Made by a program: the position numbers and the translations under genes. From positions 372,001 to 436,000 of the forward strand of contig JAPEHQ010000022.1 of assembly GCA_027405735.1 (NCBI GenBank): 64,000 nucleotides of DNA. Reading direction: 5' to 3'. The DNA comes from Mucor racemosus. Taxonomy: Eukaryota > Mucoromycota > Mucoromycetes > Mucorales > Mucoraceae. Of this stretch, positions 59,965 to 64,000 are shown piece after piece. Numbering within the stretch: the first letter of the stretch is position 1; each line of letters begins with the position of its first letter. The notes under the pieces are model-generated. The model made no database searches, had not been told where the DNA came from, and was given only the letters and a program-made list of their open reading frames with translations.

Positions 59965-62900
59965 TTTTTTTTTTTTTTTATGGGATGAAAGTTTTAAATT
60001 TTATTTAAAAAAAGAAAATTGAAACTCATCATAGTGATGGACAAGGTGTATACTAGGTAAAGTGACCTGCCATATTAGTATCATATATATATATTATCCT
60101 ACAAGTCATTCATATTAGACATTCTATATAGCTCTGAGCATATTTTCTTTGAGACTATTGTGCTGTTAAATGGCACTGAGTTGAGCACATGATTGAAGTG
60201 ATGAAACCATATAAGGCGTGTTATCGTTGAGAAAATGTCGTATATGTTGATGTGTATGTCTAAATTGTATATATAGTATCTGAACAGTTTTAAATTTTTG
60301 AAGTCATGATAAGTCTGTTGAGGATTTACCACTCTTGGGTACCCAAGAAACTTGTTGAAAATTTCCTGCCATATATCTTTTTTGTGTACACACGAGATCA
60401 ACAGATGCATACTGTCTTCTCTAAGATTGCATAGGTGGCATTTGTCTGAATCAATATCTTTCATTTGCATGTTGTAAAGGAAGGACTTGGATGGTATTCT
60501 GTCATGGATAACTTTAAACCAAAGGTTTCTTGCTGTGTGATGCATATTTGTCTTGTAAAATTCTGTCCATTGTTTTTTGGATATATTATTGTTGTAACCT
60601 TTTGGTATTATTAAAGGAATGCCTTGATTTAGGATGTATCTTATACGTTTTTTCTTCTGATCCAGCAATGGCTTCTTGTTGACATCTTGTATTAGTTTAG
60701 AGTATTCTGATAAATCATTTGATTCTTCAAAAAAATTTTCTATGGAATTGTTTTCCATGTATTGTTGGAAAAAATGATTGTATTTAATGTGTTGTTCTCT
60801 TTCAAGTCGAATGATTTTTGATAACACTTTAGGTTTTTTGCATTCTTGTCTTGGTTTGTAGATTATGGATTTTGTCAAAGGAGTGTATTGAAAGAAGTCT
60901 TGTACCTTGCTTTGTTTGATTGTGGCAGTATTTATATTTATTAATTCATTATTGAGTTGTTCCTTGTTGCATATGGTGGTGAACGGCAGCGAGAGAAGTA
61001 TTTTAGGTGATATTTTTATTTTTTCAGCATCCGGTTTGCATTGTTCTATACAAGAGTCTATAGCTTCGAAGATGTTGTGAAAGGAGTGTAAACCAGTAAA
61101 TGAACTTTTGTAACGAGATTCAGGAAACAGGAGAGGCACTTCATGGTGAGGTGTATCACATCCATTTTGAAGGGCAAATACCATCAAGCTATATAAATGG
61201 CTAGGTACTGGATTTGGAGTTCCACTCACACTAAGTAACGCATTGATGTATCTAAGTTGTAGCATCTTCTGTTGCACTGATATGTTTAGCAGGCCTAATC
61301 CCCCTTCGTTTTTTGGCAGATAGAAGACATCCTTCTTCACTTGGATTCGTCTGTCATCAACAATATATTGATAGATAATGGAATTCAATCTTGAAGTAAC
61401 CACCTTTGGTAGGTTGGTTAGTCTTAGGACATGCCACAGTTTTGATAGTATCATTGTGTTGGCCACAGTTGCTCGACCATATACTGATATCTTTCTTTCT
61501 TTATAAAAGTTGACAGTTGCTTGAATTTTTCCACTAATGTTGTCCACAAAGGTATCTCTTTGTTGATTGTTGAACCAGAGAGGGTAGCCTAGATATTTAA
61601 GATAGCCTGTACTTGAATTATCAAACCATTTCATCCGTTGATTGTTTGTGATATAGTTCCGTAATTCTGCACCTTTATGACCCACCATCTTACTGCCATG
61701 GAGGGGAAACGCGACCGACTTATCTAAGTTGATTTTAGAATTTGACGCCTTGCTATATCCTTTCAAGCAATCTTCAATTGCCAAATATTCAGCTTTGTTT
61801 TTTGCAAAAATTAGTATATCATCAGCATAGGCTAGTAGCTTAATTGGTTTTGGAGAAACCATGTTCATAGAATTTTGACTGCTTGGTTTAGTTGATTGCA
61901 TAGTGTACCCAGTTACAGCTTCATTATTAAGGATAGAGAGTAGAAATGGCTCTATCGCAAAATTAAAAAGAAGAGGTGAAATAGCATCACCTTGTCTTAG
62001 GCCTCGTTTTTGTTTAATTGGATTTGTTAGAAAACCATTGACATTGACGAATATTTCATTGTTGAAGAACAGATTTTGGATGCATTGAATGATGGACTCA
62101 GGGATACCAAATTTTTCTAGGACCTTGGTCAGATAGTATGGATGAACTCTATCATAGGCTTTATGGTTGTCTAGCATTATACCAACATATTCAGTGAACT
62201 CGGATTTATTCAAACCTTTGCATACTTTTGAGTTTTCAATCATGAGGTTTAATGAAAACCCTTGATCTCCAATAAATCTTTGTGGCATGAATCCTGTTTG
62301 GAAGTTATTAATCAGCTGTGAAGCTATTCCCATGAGTCTGGAGTTCAGAATCCTAGTAAACACTTTGCAGTCGGTATTGATTAGAGAAATCGGCCTCCAG
62401 TTTGACAAATCTGACAAATCGCCTTTCTTTGGTAGTAGGATAATACATGCTTGTTGCCAAGATTTAGGAATAATTCCATATTTCAATGCATCATTGTACA
62501 CCTTTTCGACAATTTCTTTACATCTTGGGTGAATCATTACAATATTGAGAATTTCATATGGCAATCCATCCAAACCAGGGCTACTTTTACGTGGACTTCG
62601 TTTTGCACCTTGTTTGATCTCTTCAAAAGATATGTCTTGTGTAATTTCCTCAGTTTCCTCTTTAGAGATGGATTTGTTAATGTGGTTCAGTATTGCATCT
62701 AAACAGTTAATATCTATTCTTTCTTCAGTGTACAACTTAGAGTAAAAAGATTCTGCTGCTCCAATCTTAGAATCCTTATCATTGCAATCAGTTCTAGTAT
62801 CCGGGTGTTTGATCATATTGAGGGTACGAGCTTCTCTTCGCTGGTCAATGGTTCTTTTGATATATGACGGCGAGTTTTCGTTGTTCTCCATCCAATACTT

Positions 62901-64000
62901 TCCTGATCTCAACCTTGCAATGTCTGTCTTTTCCTTTTGTAATTTTGAAATTTGTGTTTCAATATCAGGCAGTAGTATATTCAGACATTCTTTATTATCA
63001 CGGTATAACCTCAAGATACGGTTCCTCTCACTGTTTAGTTTCTTCAGTGTTGTCTCTCTGATTTGGTTGGTAGTGCGACAGAAATTAGTTGTAACTTTTT
63101 TGACCATATTCTTAAGACAATCCCATTGGTCTTGAGTTGACAGTTCAGGATTTAGCTTGTTTTGAACGTAGTTTTCTATTTCTCTATTCAAAATGCTAAC
63201 ATATCTTTTGTTCTTACATAGGTAAGGATTGGCTCTCCATATACCTTTTCCACAGTTATACATTTCTATAGTTAAGGTCTTGGTAAGTAGTGCATGATCG
63301 GTAAATTCCTGACCGAAAAATTCTACATCTCCACCATTCATCCTTTGAAAGAGCTCCTTCCCGGCAAACATGTAATCTATAGTCGAGAGAGAGATACGTC
63401 CTTGTCTATTCTGTCTACATGTAGGCCCATATCCTTCTCCTTCTTGGTTCATACAGTCTTTCATATATCCCGCCATAAATTGGACTAACTCCTTGCTTTT
63501 ACGTATTCTGGATCCATGTCTGCTACCACTATCAAAACTGTAATTAAAGTCCCCTGCCATAATCAAATGTGGAAGAATCTCTGGCATAGATAAAAGTATG
63601 TTAACTATATCTTTAAAAAGATTATTCCTCTCTTGTCTTTGAACATGTCCAGAGTGTGCATAAATGTTCATGATGTAAAATGGTGTCGTAGGATTGTCTA
63701 CAAAGGTAAGTTTGGATAAAATCATTCTTCCATCTGTAGATATCTTGATTTTCTCAAGGTTAATTGCATTGTTAAAATTAATGATGGAACAGTGTTCAGT
63801 CCATATTGCTTGGTGATATTTAAATTTGATTTCCATATTGTTGATTATTTCTTCAAACGAGTGATTTGGTATGTTGGTTTCCTGACATAGTAGGATATTT
63901 AATTTCTTGTTCTTTAACATAGCTATAAAGTCGTCTGTAGTTGATTGTTGAGATTGTTTGTATAGACTTCTGCAGTTGACAGAGCCTATATTGATGTTAA
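59965..64000 (-). mobile_element. LINE retrotransposon (5' end outside the window)
   Basis: It consists of a long ORF2, a 3' UTR of about 120 bp, and a terminal run of 15 A (15 T at 59965-59979 on the plus strand). Only the 3' part is inside the window, so an ORF1, the 5' end and target-site duplication cannot be judged. It differs in sequence from the LINE tail at 2646-3135, so at least two LINE families are present. Confidence 0.92.
60099..63998 (-). CDS. LINE ORF2: AP-like endonuclease and reverse transcriptase
   Basis: Open from the right edge to the stop at 60099 without a frameshift, more than 1,290 codons. It is partial at the 5' end: the frame continues upstream of the ATG at 63920 with NINIGSVNCRSL, the usual opening of the endonuclease. 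Counting from that ATG, endonuclease motifs are CQET near 12-15, AGDFNYSFD near 122, STIDYMF near 179 and FTDHALL near 206. Reverse-transcriptase motifs are SPGLDGLPYEIL (448), LPKKGDLSDLSNWRPISLIN (496), LDNHKAYDRVH (583), GLRQGDAISPLLFNFAIEP (640) and AYADDILIF (697). A zf-RVT knuckle (CHLC..H..C) lies near 1185. All key catalytic residues I can check are present. It is L1/Tx1-like in architecture; the clade is not resolved. Confidence 0.95.
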   Translation of the reverse strand, partial: NINIGSVNCRSLYKQSQQSTTDDFIAMLKNKKLNILLCQETNIPNHSFEEIINNMEIKFKYHQAIWTEHCSIINFNNAINLEKIKISTDGRMILSKLTFVDNPTTPFYIMNIYAHSGHVQRQERNNLFKDIVNILLSMPEILPHLIMAGDFNYSFDSGSRHGSRIRKSKELVQFMAGYMKDCMNQEGEGYGPTCRQNRQGRISLSTIDYMFAGKELFQRMNGGDVEFFGQEFTDHALLTKTLTIEMYNCGKGIWRANPYLCKNKRYVSILNREIENYVQNKLNPELSTQDQWDCLKNMVKKVTTNFCRTTNQIRETTLKKLNSERNRILRLYRDNKECLNILLPDIETQISKLQKEKTDIARLRSGKYWMENNENSPSYIKRTIDQRREARTLNMIKHPDTRTDCNDKDSKIGAAESFYSKLYTEERIDINCLDAILNHINKSISKEETEEITQDISFEEIKQGAKRSPRKSSPGLDGLPYEILNIVMIHPRCKEIVEKVYNDALKYGIIPKSWQQACIILLPKKGDLSDLSNWRPISLINTDCKVFTRILNSRLMGIASQLINNFQTGFMPQRFIGDQGFSLNLMIENSKVCKGLNKSEFTEYVGIMLDNHKAYDRVHPYYLTKVLEKFGIPESIIQCIQNLFFNNEIFVNVNGFLTNPIKQKRGLRQGDAISPLLFNFAIEPFLLSILNNEAVTGYTMQSTKPSSQNSMNMVSPKPIKLLAYADDILIFAKNKAEYLAIEDCLKGYSKASNSKINLDKSVAFPLHGSKMVGHKGAELRNYITNNQRMKWFDNSSTGYLKYLGYPLWFNNQQRDTFVDNISGKIQATVNFYKERKISVYGRATVANTMILSKLWHVLRLTNLPKVVTSRLNSIIYQYIVDDRRIQVKKDVFYLPKNEGGLGLLNISVQQKMLQLRYINALLSVSGTPNPVPSHLYSLMVFALQNGCDTPHHEVPLLFPESRYKSSFTGLHSFHNIFEAIDSCIEQCKPDAEKIKISPKILLSLPFTTICNKEQLNNELININTATIKQSKVQDFFQYTPLTKSIIYKPRQECKKPKVLSKIIRLEREQHIKYNHFFQQYMENNSIENFFEESNDLSEYSKLIQDVNKKPLLDQKKKRIRYILNQGIPLIIPKGYNNNISKKQWTEFYKTNMHHTARNLWFKVIHDRIPSKSFLYNMQMKDIDSDKCHLCNLREDSMHLLISCVHKKDIWQEIFNKFLGYPRVVNPQQTYHDFKNLKLFRYYIYNLDIHINIYDIFSTITRLIWFHHFNHVLNSVPFNSTIVSKKICSELYRMSNMNDL

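Overview
The window is nuclear DNA of a filamentous fungus, most likely an early-diverging lineage such as Mucoromycota (Mucorales). Supporting signs are strong A+T richness, genes cut by many short GT..AG introns (about 50-80 nt), fungal gene content, and LINE-type and Tc1-type elements. The phylum is inferred from gene architecture and was not tested. No bacterial, organellar or viral replicon signals were seen. Exons below were joined by hand using reading frame, GT/AG sites and family alignment from memory.

Layout. 1-17.5 kb is a gene-poor repeat block. It holds a roughly 5.2 kb element bounded by inverted repeats (5301-10545), a partial copy of its interior (13.1-14.45 kb), two copies of a second repeat family (R1), and a 5'-truncated LINE inserted into one R1 copy. 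17.5-22.1 kb has a two-finger C2H2 regulator (-), coding-like relics, and a six-exon PQ-loop vacuolar-type transporter (-). 22.1-26.8 kb is intergenic with repeats. 26.8-30.6 kb is a same-strand run: PP1 catalytic subunit, APC10/Doc1, and a PRL-type phosphatase. These three are ordinary cell-cycle and signalling genes and nothing suggests co-regulation. The run is flanked at a distance by a roughly 560 bp repeat in opposite orientations (24.47-25.03 and 31.08-31.66 kb).

33.3-42.6 kb carries a Vts1/Smaug-like SAM-domain protein (+), ribosomal protein eL29 (-), methylenetetrahydrofolate reductase (-), and a class I methyltransferase-like protein with an abnormal motif I (-). 42.6-53.2 kb is a second gene-poor block. 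It contains a rearranged second copy of the 5.2 kb element (45.66-51.31 kb), interrupted by a 496 bp pogo-like MITE and a degenerate 1638 bp Tc1/mariner element with 211 bp terminal repeats. 53.3-58.8 kb carries a mitochondrial-type adenylate kinase (+), a J-domain protein fused to a TMEM185-like membrane region (-), and aspartyl aminopeptidase (-). 60.1-64.0 kb is a LINE ORF with intact endonuclease and reverse-transcriptase motifs that runs off the right edge.

The most unusual object is the 5.2 kb inverted-repeat element. It has no visible transposase, and its copies carry a decayed genomic fragment that I read as the C-terminal WD40 region of a dynein intermediate chain, with intron borders kept. 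This looks like host-gene capture by a non-autonomous DNA transposon. No defence system, CRISPR array or biosynthetic cluster was seen.
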